Assembly (NCBI GenBank): GCA_963764685.1
Contig: CAVXTT010000021.1
Location: forward strand, 1 to 64,000
From: CAVXTT01 sp963764685
Lineage (GTDB): Bacteria; Bacteroidota; Ignavibacteria; Ignavibacteriales; Ignavibacteriaceae
Length of the DNA stretch: 64,000 nucleotides
Reading direction: 5' to 3'
The notes under the pieces were generated by a model. It ran no database searches. It was not told the DNA's origin and worked only from the letters and a program-made list of their open reading frames with translations. Each line of letters starts with the position of its first letter. Position 1 is the stretch's first letter. A program made the translations under genes and the position numbers. This document shows positions 35,060-46,265 of the stretch, in pieces.

Positions 35060-38000
35060 ATGATTAAAAAAGGTAAACCGAAAAAAGTTCTGATAATGGG
35101 CTCAGGAGCCCTGCAGATCGGTCAGGCCGGAGAGTTCGACTACTCCGGAAGCCAGGCAATTAAGGCTCTGAAAGAGGACGGGATAGCTACTGTATTGATC
35201 AATCCCAATATTGCGACGATACAGACATCGGAGAACTTTGCCGATAAAGTTTACTTCCTTCCCATTAAAACAGAATTTGTTGAGCAGATAATTGAAAAGG
35301 AAAAACCGGATAGTATTCTCCTCGGTTTTGGAGGACAGACTGCATTAAATGTGGGAGTTGACCTTTATGACAAAGGAATACTCGAAAAGCATAATGTCAA
35401 GGTGCTCGGCACAAGTGTCGAAGCAATTAAGAATACTGAAGACCGCCTTCTCTTTGCACAAAAAGTTGCAGAAGCAGGACTAAAGGCAGCTGTAAGCAGC
35501 ACGGCTTCCAATCTTGAAGAAGCTCTTGAAGCTGCAGACAAGATCGGCTACCCTGTAATGGTCCGCATCGCCTATGCGCTCGGAGGATTAGGCTCGGGAA
35601 TAGTAAATACAAAAGAAGAATTGGCAGATAAGGCAAGACGCGCATTCTCATTTACAAACCAGATCTTAATTGAAGAATCATTATACGGCTGGAAAGAAGT
35701 AGAATATGAAATAGTTAGAGACCGCTACGATAACTGCATTACAATCTGTTCAATGGAAAATATTGACCCTATGGGAATTCATACAGGAGACAGTATTGTT
35801 GTTGCTCCTGTACAGACATTATCTGCAAGAGAAAATTTCAAATTAAGATCTATCGGCATCAAGCTGATCAGAAGTCTCGGAATAATCGGCGAATGTAACA
35901 TTCAGTATGCGCTGGATCCGCAATCGGATGATTACCGTATTATAGAAGTCAACGCAAGATTAAGCAGAAGCTCCGCACTTGCATCCAAAGCAACAGGTTA
36001 CCCGCTTAGCTTTTATCGCAACAAAGCTTGCTATAGGGTATGCATTAAATGAAGTAGAAAATATTATCACAAAAGAAACCTCTGCTTGTTTTGAACCGGC
36101 ACTGGATTATATCGCACTGAAGTTTCCCAGATGGGATCTTCAGAAATTCCGTCAGGTAAGCACCCTGCTGGGCTCGGAGATGAAGTCGGTAGGCGAGGTA
36201 ATGTCGCTTGGAAGAAGTTTCGAAGAGGTTCTTCAGAAGGCAATCAGGATGCTCGATATCGGTGTGCCGGGTTTCAGCGGTAATGAAATCTCATTTGATA
36301 ATCTTGATGAAGAAATATTAAAACCCACCGATAGAAGAATTTTTGCAATAGCTGCAGCTCTCCGTCAGGGATATTCAGTAGAGAAGATCCATAATCTTTC
36401 TAAGATCACTCCCTGGTTCATATACAAGATGAAAAACATAATTGAAACAGAGAACAGGCTGAGCGGAAAAGAACTAAACTGCATAGATCAATCCTTAATG
36501 GCAGAAGCCAAGAAAAATGGTTTCTCCGATTTGCAGATTGCCAGGCTCAGCGGCTCTTCAGAGATGGAGGTCAGGAAATATAGGAAGGACCTTGGCGTAA
36601 TTCCTGTTGTTAAACAAATCGATACACTTGCCGCAGAATTTCCTGCACAGACAAATTATTTGTATATGACCTACCACGGGATCGAGAATGATGTAATTCC
36701 TTCAGGTGACAGATCGATCATAGTATTAGGGGGAGGAGCATACAGGATCGGCTCTTCTGTGGAATTCGACTGGTGCTGTGTTAATTCAACTATGACACTT
36801 AATAAAATGGATTACCAGACAATAATGATAAACTGTAATCCTGAAACCGTCAGCACTGACTATGATATATGCGACAGACTTTATTTTGAACAGCTTACAT
36901 TTGAGAGAGTACTGGATATTTACGAGAAGGAAATTCCGCAGGGTATTATTATTTCAATGGGAGGTCAGACTCCAAATAATCTTGCTGTAAAGCTTTACAA
37001 CGCCGGGTTGAATATCATCGGTACCTCACCGGCACAGATTGATAATGCAGAGAACAGGTATAAATTTTCACAGATACTTGATAACCTGAATATAGATCAG
37101 CCGCAATGGAAAGAGCTTACAAATATTGAAGAGGCAAGGAAGTTTGCGGATTATGTTAAATACCCGGTACTTATCAGACCGAGCTATGTGTTAAGCGGTG
37201 CTGCTATGAGTATTGTGCTGGATGAAGATGAACTGCAGAATTATTTAAAGAAGGCTTCGGAAATAAGTCCCGAACACCCTGTTGTAATAAGCAAGTTCAT
37301 TACTGAAGCCCGTGAGATTGAAGTTGATGCAGTTGCCAGTGAGGGTCAGCTATATTGTTATGCCATTTCAGAGCACGTGGAGAATGCAGGTGTACATTCG
37401 GGAGATGCAACGATCGTACTGCCGCCGCAAAGAACTTATCTTGAAACAATGCGCCGCATAAAAATGATCACAAAACAGATAGCCCGGGCACTTGAGATCA
37501 CAGGTCCTTTCAATATGCAGTTCATTGCCAAGGATAATGAAGTAAAGGTAATTGAGTGTAATCTCCGTGCTTCAAGAAGCTTCCCGTTTGTTTCTAAAGT
37601 GCTCAAGATAAATTTTATCGACATAGCGACAAAACTGATGATGGGAGAACGTCTCCCCAAGCTTGATAAATCCTCTTTTGATCTTGATTATGTTGGGGTT
37701 AAGGCATCACAGTTCTCTTTTACAAGGTTAAAGGGATCTGATCCCGTTACGGGAGTTGAAATGACCTCAACAGGCGAAGTAGCCTGTCTCGGTGATGATT
37801 TCAACGAGGCATTCCTGAAAAGTGTATTGTCTACCGGATTCAGAATACCCCGAAAAGGTGTTTTATTTTCTACAGGCACGATGAAAGAGAAAGCTGAACT
37901 GCTTGAGGAAGTGAGAAAACTGCAGGAGTTCGGACTTAAATTTTATGCAACCTATGGAACCTCAGATTTCCTGCGGAGAAACGGCATTGAGTCGGAAATA

Positions 38001-38255
38001 TTATACTGGCCGCTTGACAAAAAAGAGCCGAACATAATGACATACCTAAATGAGGGAGCAATCGACCTAGTGATAAATATCCCCAAGAATGAGGATAAGT
38101 ATCATCTCGATAATGATTATGTGGTCAGAAGAAAAGCCGTGGATCTGAACATAAATCTCATCACTAATATCCAGGTTGCCAAAAGATTCATTAAGGCAAT
38201 CTCACGATACAAGGATCAGAAGCTTCCGGTTAAGAGTTGGGATGAGTATTTATAA
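35060..38255 (+). CDS. carB: carbamoyl-phosphate synthase large subunit (one frame error)
   Basis: Two ATP-grasp halves, 1064 aa after repair. First half: GSGALQIGQAGEFDYSG, INPNIATIQTSE, GGQTALN, VRIAYALGGLGSG and EVNARLSRSSALASKATGYPL. Second half: LGGGAYRIGSSVEFDWC, NCNPETVSTDYD, GGQTPNNLA, RPSYVLSGAAM and ECNLRASRSFPFVSK, then the MGS-like allosteric domain (GVLFSTGTMKEK...TYGTSDFL). The break is a surplus base in CTTA at 36005-36008: deleting it gives GYPLAFIATKLAIGYAL, the conserved family segment. It is co-transcribed with carA. Confidence 0.95.
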
Positions 38256-38368
38256 GAATGGATGATTGGATGAATGGATGAATGTAAGAAGCTATTGTTC
38301 ATTTCTGAGCTAACCTGCCTACCACCAGGATTTCAACTTCCGCACCTCTGTACTTCCGCACTTCCGCA

Positions 38369-41300
38369 CTAACTCAAGAGGCCCTTTCGTAAAGATTTTT
38401 CTACTGCCTGTTTGAAGTGAATCAGGTTGACGGGTTTCTGAAATACGTATTCTATACCCAGTTCTGTATAATCCTGAATAATATGTCTGTCAAGCTCACT
38501 GCTGAGAATTATAACCGGCGGCTTTGCACTCAATGTTGAATTCTGAAGTGCCTGTACAAACTGCAGACCGTTCATTACAGGCATTAAATGATCTGAGATT
38601 ACAAGGGCAGGGGGATTTTTTTCAATGACAGCCATTGCTTCCTTACCATCCGAGGCGATCTCGATATTGTAATCAGGGGTGATATTCTTTAATATCTTGG
38701 AATAGAGCAGCTTGTCCGTCCTGCTGTCGTCTACCAGAAGTATGGTTGCAGGGGCTACCGGGAGGGTAAAATGAAACTCGGAGCCTTTACCGACACTGCT
38801 TTTGACCCAGATCTTCCCACCGTGTTTTTCAATTATTTCTTTTACAAGCGATAAACCTAATCCGCTTCCCTTTTCACCGGCAGTTCCTTCAGATGTAAAT
38901 TTTGTATCAACACGGAATAGTTTTTTCAGGTTCTCAGGGGAAATACCGGTACCAGTATCCTTCACAACAAATTCAATGAACCGCAGCTCTTCAGACGGGA
39001 GGGACGTAATTTCTATCTCTCCTCCCCTGCCGGTGAACTTAATTGAATTCGAGATTAAATTGTTGAATACCTGGGTAACAAGACTGCTGTCGACAAAAAT
39101 GTACTGATCCTTTTTCAGAGGCTGATACCAGCCGTATATTTTTCTGGAATGCTGCTCCTCCAAGTGAATTTATGCAGGAGATTATTAAGGAAGACGCATC
39201 CGTTCTGTTAGGTTCAAAACGTATCCGTCCGGTCTGTAATCTTGTCCAGTCAAGAAGTGAGTTAACAAGCCCCAGCATTGATTTGGAGGATTCTCTGATG
39301 AAGCTGATATATTGTTTCTTCTCTTTTTCCGACAGCCCTTCATCGTTCAGCAGCAGGTCGGTAAATCCAAGGATGGAAGTAAAAGGAGTTCTCAGATCGT
39401 GAGAGATTATAGAAATAAACTTATCCTTAGTTTCGTTAAGCTTAACAAGATTATTTGTGGATACTTTAAGTTCATCTTCAGCCCGTCTTCTGAGTGAAAT
39501 ATCGCTTACAAGTCCATAGATCCTTTGTATCTTTCTCTCGGCATTCCTGACAATGTTTATTTTATTTCTAACCCAGACAATATTTCCGTGTTTGTTTATA
39601 ATCCGGAACTCGAATTCTTCTGCAGACTGGAGTCTGCTTTTAAATAAAGTTTTAAGCCTGTTCTTTACCGTTGTAAAGTCATCCGGATGCACAATCTTGA
39701 GGAAAAGTTTAGAGTCATTTATAAAATCAGTGTTAGTATACCCTGTTATTTTCTCAACTGAATTTGTATAAAATGTGGCAGCAAGTGTTTTGCCCGTGTT
39801 TTCATAAGTATAAAGGAAGTCGTCAATGTTATCGGTTATATTCCTGTATTTCTCCTCGGATTCACGGATCGACTGCTGGGCTCTTTTCCGTTCGGTGATA
39901 TCACGGGCAATGATCATCCTGTAGTATTTATCGTCTTTAACGAAGGATGAAATTGTAAACTCTGTAAAAAGAGTAGTACCGTCTTTTTTCCTGCCGATGA
40001 ATTCGAGACGGGAGGAACGGTCTTTATCCTCAGCACTCTGAAAATATTCTGCCGCTCTGAGAATATCACTGGAATAAATCAGGTCAAGTATATCCCTTCT
40101 CTTTAATTCATCTGAGGATTCATAACCGAATATTGATGCAAATGCCTCGTTGGCCATAATGATATTGCGCTGGTGCTCGAGGGCAATACCGTCACGTGAG
40201 GACTCCAGCATAGTACTAAACAGCTCGTGGTCTTTTTCTTTTTTATTGATCTCAGTAACATCGAATCCGACCAGGTTATAATATACGGGATGGTCCCCTT
40301 TGGCATAAACAGGATTGATATAGGCAATGGTATCCAGTTTCCCCCGACGTCCCTGAAAAGAAATTTCAAATGTATTTGTTTTCCCTTCTTCAATTTTTTC
40401 CGTATCCGGGAATATAGCTGAAGGGTGAAGGATAGAGCTTATATTCTTATGCAGTATCTCATCTTCAGTTACCTGGAGATATTCCTGGAAACCTGGATTA
40501 GCATAAATAATGATTCCTTCGGGATTAATATTAAGAACAAGGGCTGTGGTATTAACCGCAATATTACGGAACATTATTTCTGATTTAGCCAGGTCCTGCT
40601 CTGCCAGTGCGCTTTCAGTAAAATCACTGAAGATCAGGAAAATATTATTTCCCTTAAGGAACAGCTTCGCGTTTACAATTTTCCGTTCACCCCTTGTGTT
40701 ATTGAAATTAAGAGTAGTTTCCCACTTGCCCGAAACAGAAAGTTTATCTTTGATGATCAGAAAATAATCTTTGGTTATTCCCATAACCCTGCCGAAGAAT
40801 GTATTTAATACTTCATCGCGGCTGCTGCCGAATAATTCCTCAGCTGTATTATTCCAGAATGTAACATCTCCATCAAGAGTAACACCGATAATTCCATCAG
40901 TACTTTCATCAAGCAGCCCGGCAAATTGTTTAAGATCATTATTCTCAGACTCAAGCCGGGAGGCATAGCTCAGGTATCCTGTAATCTCATTAAATACAAA
41001 GAAAATATACTGGACCTTCCCGCTCTCATTTATAAGAGGTTCGGTACGGCATTCATATGTATGCTGCTGCTTAGAAAATTTTAATTCTAAATTGCTCCTT
41101 GTGGAAAGGCGTTTATCCCTGGCTGCCGTAATATGGTCTTTAATTACCTGTTTAACAGGTTCAGGAAAAAGATCGATGAGATTTGAACCAACCGGACTTT
41201 TTTCTTTAACATAAAACTTCTGTATGTCTTTTCCGTATGCGTAACGGATTACTCCACGGTTGTCTGTAATAAACAGAAAATTATTTAAACTATTCAATGC

Positions 41301-41726
41301 ATATTCCAGGTCGGCAGTCTTCAGGTATTCATCCTGGGGCGGTTTCCCGGATAGATTAAGATCCTCAAGTACAAGTATTCCTCCCCTGTAAATATTGTTC
41401 TCAAAGACAGGGACAGCCTTTATGAAGAGAATTATATTTTTCTTTCCGGGGACAGGTATATTTAAGGTTTTCTCAAAGGGTACACCTTTACTTAGCTCGG
41501 CTAATTCATTTTCTATATTGAATATTTTGTTAGCTGAAAGATCCGACCCATCGAGGTCGGAAAAGTTTAATCTGTAGAGGATCCCCAGCTTTTTGAAGCT
41601 TGGATTAATGGCAGTTACCCTGAAGTCCTGATCAAACGTAAGTATTCCCACCGGCAATTGATCAAGAATTAATTCAGGAGCATATCCCTCGTTTTTGTTT
41701 CTCTTGTTCCCGGAAACAGCATTCAT
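38369..41726 (-). CDS. multi-PAS hybrid histidine kinase with C-terminal receiver (one frame error)
   Basis: 1118 aa after repair. No transmembrane helix is visible, so it is probably cytosolic. About six PAS/PAC modules fill the first 650-700 residues (QLPVGILTFDQDFRVTAIN; LDESTDGIIGVTLDG; RDITERKRAQQSIRESEEKY; DISLRRRAEDEL). HisKA follows with KFISIISHDLRTPFTSILGF, then HATPase (NNLISNSIKFTG, VKDTGTGIS, GSGLGLSLV) and a receiver (LLVDDSRTDK, phospho-acceptor in LVISDHLMP, ILSSE, KPVN). The break is a surplus base in AAAG at 39110-39113; without it SASEKDQYIFVDSSL is continuous. It stands alone, so its target is unknown; many PAS modules suggest several internal signals. Confidence 0.92.
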
Positions 41727-41966
41727 TAAAATTGACTTTAGAAAATAGTTTTGCCAATAATAATGCTATAATCGTTCCAGCGCAAGAAGAAGCTTTTTAT
41801 ATTAAAAGGGAAGATTTTGCACTAAAAATGAAGGATTCTTAAAAGCATCAAAGTAATATTTTCGGACAAGATACGATATAGATGTATCATTTCGGTTCAC
41901 CACCTCACCCCGCTTCCCCATTACCTGCTCCTCCCCTTTAGGAGATGAGGGAAGAAAGTTTATTGT

Positions 41967-43734
41967 TTAAGATAATCTTTTTTCGAGGGCATTGAGTTCG
42001 TCAAGCAGTTCCTTTGGGAAGCGCTTCACCGAAAGTTTTGTAGTATTCCCTTATTTCCTTTACTTCAGCAAGCCACTCCCCTTTATCAACACAAAGCAGC
42101 TTACTCAATGAGTCATCTGAAATTTTTAAGCCGGTTGTATCGAGTGAGCTGCCTTCAGGAAGATAACCGATTGGTGTTTCAACAGCAACAGAATCATCAA
42201 GTCTTTCGAAGATCCATTTTATAACTCTTATATTGTCACCAAACCCGGGCCAAAGAAATTTTCCGCCTGTATCTTTCCTGAACCAGTTAACATAAAATAT
42301 TTTGGGTAACTTTTCAGGATCTGCAGATTCACCGATTTTAATCCAGTGTTTAAAGTAATCTCCCATATTATATCCGCAGAAAGGAAGCATAGCAAAAGGA
42401 TCGTGACGAAGTTTACCAAGGTCACCCGAAGCTGCTGCAGTTTTTTCTGATGAAACAATCGATCCGATAAAAGTTCCGTGCTGCCAGTTAAATGCCTCGT
42501 GCACAAGAGGAACTGTGGAAGCTCTTCTTCCTCCGAAAAGTATTGCGGAAATAGGTACTCCTTTCGGATTCTCCCATTCTGGATCAATAACCGGACACTG
42601 AACAGCAGGGGCAGTGAATCTCGAATTGGGGTGTGCCGCAGGTTCTTTGCTGGCAGGTGTCCACTTCTCCCCTTTCCAATTAGTAAGATGTTCGGGAGTA
42701 TATTCCGTCATCCCTTCCCACCAGACCTCTCCATCCTGAGTAAGAGCAACATTTGTAAAGATTGTATTCTGTTGAATAGTATCCATAGCATTCGGATTTG
42801 TTTCTCTGGAAGTACCAGGCGCCACTCCAAAGAACCCTGCTTCGGGATTTATTGCATATAGTCTCCCATCCTTACCGAATTTCATCCAGGCAATGTCATC
42901 TCCAACAGTTTCAACTTTCCAACCAGGGAGCGAAGGTGTCATCATTGCAAGATTGGTTTTGCCGCAGGCGCTCGGGAAGGCGGCAGCAAAATATTTCTTC
43001 TCACCTTCAGGAGATGTAACCCCAACAATAAGCATATGCTCCGCGAGCCATCCCTCATCCTTTGCCATTGAAGATGCAATTCTTAAAGCAAAGCATTTCT
43101 TTCCTAAAAGAGCATTTCCGCCATAACCGCTGCCATAAGACCATATACTTCTCTCTTCCGGAAAGTGCACAATATATTTTGTATCGTTACAGGGCCACGC
43201 CATATCTTTTTGTCCCGGCTTAAGCGGGTAACCAACAGAATGAATTCCTTCAACAAAATCACCGTCACCTAATACATCTAAAACCTTTTTCCCCATTCTT
43301 GTCATTATTCTCATATTACATACAACATATGGAGAGTCGGATAATTCAACACCGATATGAGAAATATCAGAACCAATGGGTCCCATACTATAGGGGATCA
43401 CATACATGGCTCTCCCTTTCATACAGCCGTCGAATAAAGCATTCAGCGTTCGTTTCATCTCATCGGGATCCATCCAGTTATTGGTTGGACCGGCATCCTC
43501 TTTATTTTTAGCACAGATAAATGTCCGGTCTTCAACTCGTGCAACATCTGATGGTTCAGACTGACAATAAAAACAATTTTCTCTTTTAGCTCTTTTACAG
43601 GTTCCGTTACGCATTAAGATTTCAGCCATCTGCCTGAATTCCTTCTGGGTGCCGTCACACCAATGAACCGAATCAGGTTTGCAGAGTTTGACCATTTCAT
43701 CCACCCAGGCTAAAAGTTTTTTATTTTTTGTCAT
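41967..43734 (-). CDS. pckG: phosphoenolpyruvate carboxykinase (GTP) (one frame error near the C-terminus)
   Basis: Forms phosphoenolpyruvate from oxaloacetate and GTP in gluconeogenesis. Seen are the substrate site YVIPYSMGPIGSDISHIGVELSDSPYVV, the P-loop with reactive cysteine AAFPSACGKTNLAMM, GDDIAWMKFG, and NPEAGFFGVAPGTS(R)ETNPNAM. The uncorrected frame stops early at 42001 after GEALPKGTA. Removing one base from AAAG (42012-42015) instead gives the expected ending ALPKELLDELNALEKRLS with a stop at 41967-41969, 588 aa in all. It is a single gene. Confidence 0.95.
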
Positions 43735-43961
43735 TAAAGGATTCCTTTCTCTATAGAGTATACTTCCTCTAATAGAGAATTTGTTATTCCGGATTAAATT
43801 AAAATAAGTTAGAAGAGCCGACTTAAAATAATGAATTAGTGAAATTCATTCAATCGGGGGGAGATTTAGGTCAATATCTTCAGAATGAGAGGTATTTTCG
43901 CACCATTGAGTATAAAATTATAGGATGATCTTCTTTACATAAATGCCCTGCTGACCGGACC

Positions 43962-44300
43962 TCATTTTTTGATATAGACTTTTTCCCCTTTATCATTAAG
44001 GTAATATTTTCCTCCCCTGGCGCCGCTGTAAATTTTTTTACTGCTCTTTTTATCTTCACTCAGCACAGGAATAGATTTGGCAAAGCTTTTTTCCGAAGCT
44101 TGATTTACATACTTGCCCAAATCCGGTTTATGCTGAAGACTATCATTTGTTTCACCGGTGTTAGTTTTAACTCTCTTAGTTGCATCAGATTCTTTTCCAT
44201 TGCTTCCGTGATCAGAGGGCTTTTTATTTTTCATTAGTGCCAGTATCCCCACCCCAACAGCCGGTACAACTAAGCCAAACCATAAATACTTCCTTTTCAT
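43962..44300 (-). CDS. small membrane-anchored protein with C-terminal basic GGKYY motif
   Basis: 112 aa from the ATG at 44300; GAGAGG lies upstream, whereas two upstream ATGs lack a site. One N-terminal helix (KYLWFGLVVPAVGVGILALM) is followed by a hydrophilic Lys/Ser/Asp linker. The tail IYSGARGGKYYLNDKGEKVY resembles the short basic adaptor motif (G-x-RGGKYY...G.K.Y) found at the ends of some phage/virus and bacterial proteins. The function is unknown. It is an isolated gene downstream of pckG. Confidence 0.6.
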   Translation of the reverse strand: MKRKYLWFGLVVPAVGVGILALMKNKKPSDHGSNGKESDATKRVKTNTGETNDSLQHKPDLGKYVNQASEKSFAKSIPVLSEDKKSSKKIYSGARGGKYYLNDKGEKVYIKK

Positions 44301-44465
44301 CCGTATTCCTCTCCGTTTCATAAAAATAAAGATATTGAATAGATGATTCATATAGTTTGATGCTGGTCAGAATGGGCTGTATTCCAGCAATCACGATTTA
44401 CCTCGATATCCTGAAGTGTCCCGGATAGGCATTAGTGGAACGGGATTAATTTCAGGCATAATAAA

Positions 44466-44490
44466 AAGAGGCTGCCAGTGACAGCCTCTT
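44466..44490 (-). terminator. intrinsic terminator of the 44510 lipoprotein gene
   Basis: AAGAGGCTG-CCAGTGA-CAGCCTCTT is a 9-bp stem. On the minus strand it continues into TTTATTAT, 20 bp past the stop. Confidence 0.8.
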
Positions 44491-44509
44491 ATGGTTGAGT
44501 TTTACCTCC

Positions 44510-45775
44510 TCAGGGTACAATAAACAAACCCATCAGGTCTTCACTACCTGATAGAAGAGTCTGCACACCCGGTGCGGCATCATCATCCGCATATATCCTC
44601 CACTGGTAAATATCCCCGGGTATTAGTTCCCTGGAAGCACTTCCATCAAAATTATATCTTATGCTGGTTAATTCTTTTGGAATCTGGGGGTGCAGTATGG
44701 TGCCTGATGCATCAAATCCTCCCCAGATAAGTTCTCCGTTTACATCACGGACTTCTATAATATATTCTTTTGCCTGCGGGTAAGCCTCCCACGTAAAAAG
44801 AGGTATAACCGAATCGGCTAAGACAGGAATAACTTCAGTCATCGGGTTTGTTGGCGAGATGAGTGAAATTGCTCCGGTAACACTGAAATCAAGGACCTTA
44901 GCAGTATCATTGTTAATTGTAAGATTCAGCGCCCCGGGATTCTTAAATAACCAATCGGGATCCATCACGTAACCGTCATTTTTATACGATGCCCACGCAA
45001 GGTATTCACCATTGGGGATATTTGAAAGAGAGTAACGCCTTGATGAATCAATTACAGTTGTTAAACCATTAACAACGGAAAGTGTGTTTTTATCAAGGAC
45101 AGAAACATCAACGATTCCGTTAGTTACAGCGAGAAATGTAACCATTCCGGTTAAATGCGCCCCGGTTACCAGAGATAAATTTACCTGCACAGTTGCATTG
45201 GGTGCTGCAGAGGAAATCGTTACCACGGTATCTGATGAATTTATGTAACCTGATTTCAGACCCCTGATAGAAAAAGTATTAAAATCTACATTATAGAGGA
45301 CAAAATAACCGTCAGGGCCTGTATAAGTATGATAAGCTGTGCTGCCTGATTGTGCGGCAATCAGGACATCACTCATTACAGGATTAACTGTTCCGTCAAT
45401 CTTACCAAAGGTGCCAGTAAGAGGATCGAGGTAATAAGTCCTCGATGTTGTAGCACCTCCGGTTACGGAGAAAGGCACAGGGCTTACGTTACCCTGCGGC
45501 GATTCCTTATAACCCTGCGCGGAAATCTTTACATAATAATTTCCCGGGGTAACTTCTGAAAAAGTTAGTACGCCGTCAGCCGCAGTAAAGGCTCTTGTTA
45601 AAGAGGCACCACTGTTAGCATCAAAAAGAACAACATTGGCTGAACTGATTGCTGAAGTATCGATGTCCGATTTTACTGAAATGCTAATTGTCCCTGTGGG
45701 GGGAGGACTCACCGGATCATCATCACCACATCCCCAAAATGCGATAATAAGAATGAATAAAAGTAGTTTTTTCAT
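44510..45775 (-). CDS. carboxypeptidase-regulatory-like (CarboxypepD_reg) repeat lipoprotein
   Basis: 421 aa from the ATG at 45775 (MKKLLLFILIIAFWGCGDDD, lipobox with Cys16); the open codons upstream are not a plausible N-terminus. The mature protein is a string of beta-sandwich repeats of about 80-90 residues: FTAADGVLTFSEVTPGNYYVKISAQGY, YTGPDGYFVLYNVDFNTFSIRGLKSGY, RRYSLSNIPNGEYLAWASYKN. A final domain, LFTWEAYPQAKEYIIEVRDVNG, looks like a fibronectin-type strand set. Probably a surface lipoprotein with a structural or binding role. Confidence 0.75.
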   Translation of the reverse strand: MKKLLLFILIIAFWGCGDDDPVSPPPTGTISISVKSDIDTSAISSANVVLFDANSGASLTRAFTAADGVLTFSEVTPGNYYVKISAQGYKESPQGNVSPVPFSVTGGATTSRTYYLDPLTGTFGKIDGTVNPVMSDVLIAAQSGSTAYHTYTGPDGYFVLYNVDFNTFSIRGLKSGYINSSDTVVTISSAAPNATVQVNLSLVTGAHLTGMVTFLAVTNGIVDVSVLDKNTLSVVNGLTTVIDSSRRYSLSNIPNGEYLAWASYKNDGYVMDPDWLFKNPGALNLTINNDTAKVLDFSVTGAISLISPTNPMTEVIPVLADSVIPLFTWEAYPQAKEYIIEVRDVNGELIWGGFDASGTILHPQIPKELTSIRYNFDGSASRELIPGDIYQWRIYADDDAAPGVQTLLSGSEDLMGLFIVP

Positions 45776-46097
45776 TGATTTGTATTGTTTATAGATTATT
45801 AATAGGTCAAAAACTAAACCAGAGAAAACACTTAAAAATTCAATAAAATGGAAGGAAAATTCAGGCCAGGAGTTGAATTTACAGGGTGATGATGTAGAAA
45901 ATTCCCTATAGGAATCCAATTATTAGCAAAAGATTTAAAGTAAAGATCAACGGTCGTTCTACTTCGTATTGTTTATACAGAATCAAAGTTATTAAAAACT
46001 TAATGATAATTTTAAATTAAGTTAATGTTCTCTTTATAAAGGAATTCTATCTTTTTCATAAAATTATTTAGAGTTCTTAATATCGGAGAAGTATTTG

Positions 46098-46265
46098 ATG
46101 AATCTTTCTCTTAATAAAATCGGACCAGATGACTCATCCCGGGAAATCCAATCTTCTAATCAAGAAGAAACGAATTACTGTGAAGTCGTTTATGAAGTTG
46201 TGATCGGATGTGATGAATGGCACCAGGAGTACCAGTTGATTTATGCAGGTTATTACCCTGAATAA
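46098..46265 (+). CDS. small ORF (55 aa) translationally coupled to the MFS gene
   Basis: MNLSLNKIGPDDSSREIQ... to ...IYAGYYPE. CGGAGAAG precedes the ATG at ten bases. It is acidic, with two cysteines (YCEVV, VIGCDEW) and no signal or membrane segment. The stop TAA (46263-46265) overlaps the ATG of the transporter as TAATG, a common coupling arrangement. No family was recognised. Confidence 0.5.
   Translation: MNLSLNKIGPDDSSREIQSSNQEETNYCEVVYEVVIGCDEWHQEYQLIYAGYYPE

Noticed and set aside
14803..36008. Programmed +1 frameshifting at CUU (as in prfB)
   Set aside because: Several sites are CTT-N, but others are AAAG, GTCA, GCAT or ATTA, there is no following stop or rare codon, and some genes need four shifts. 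Strain merging explains all sites together.
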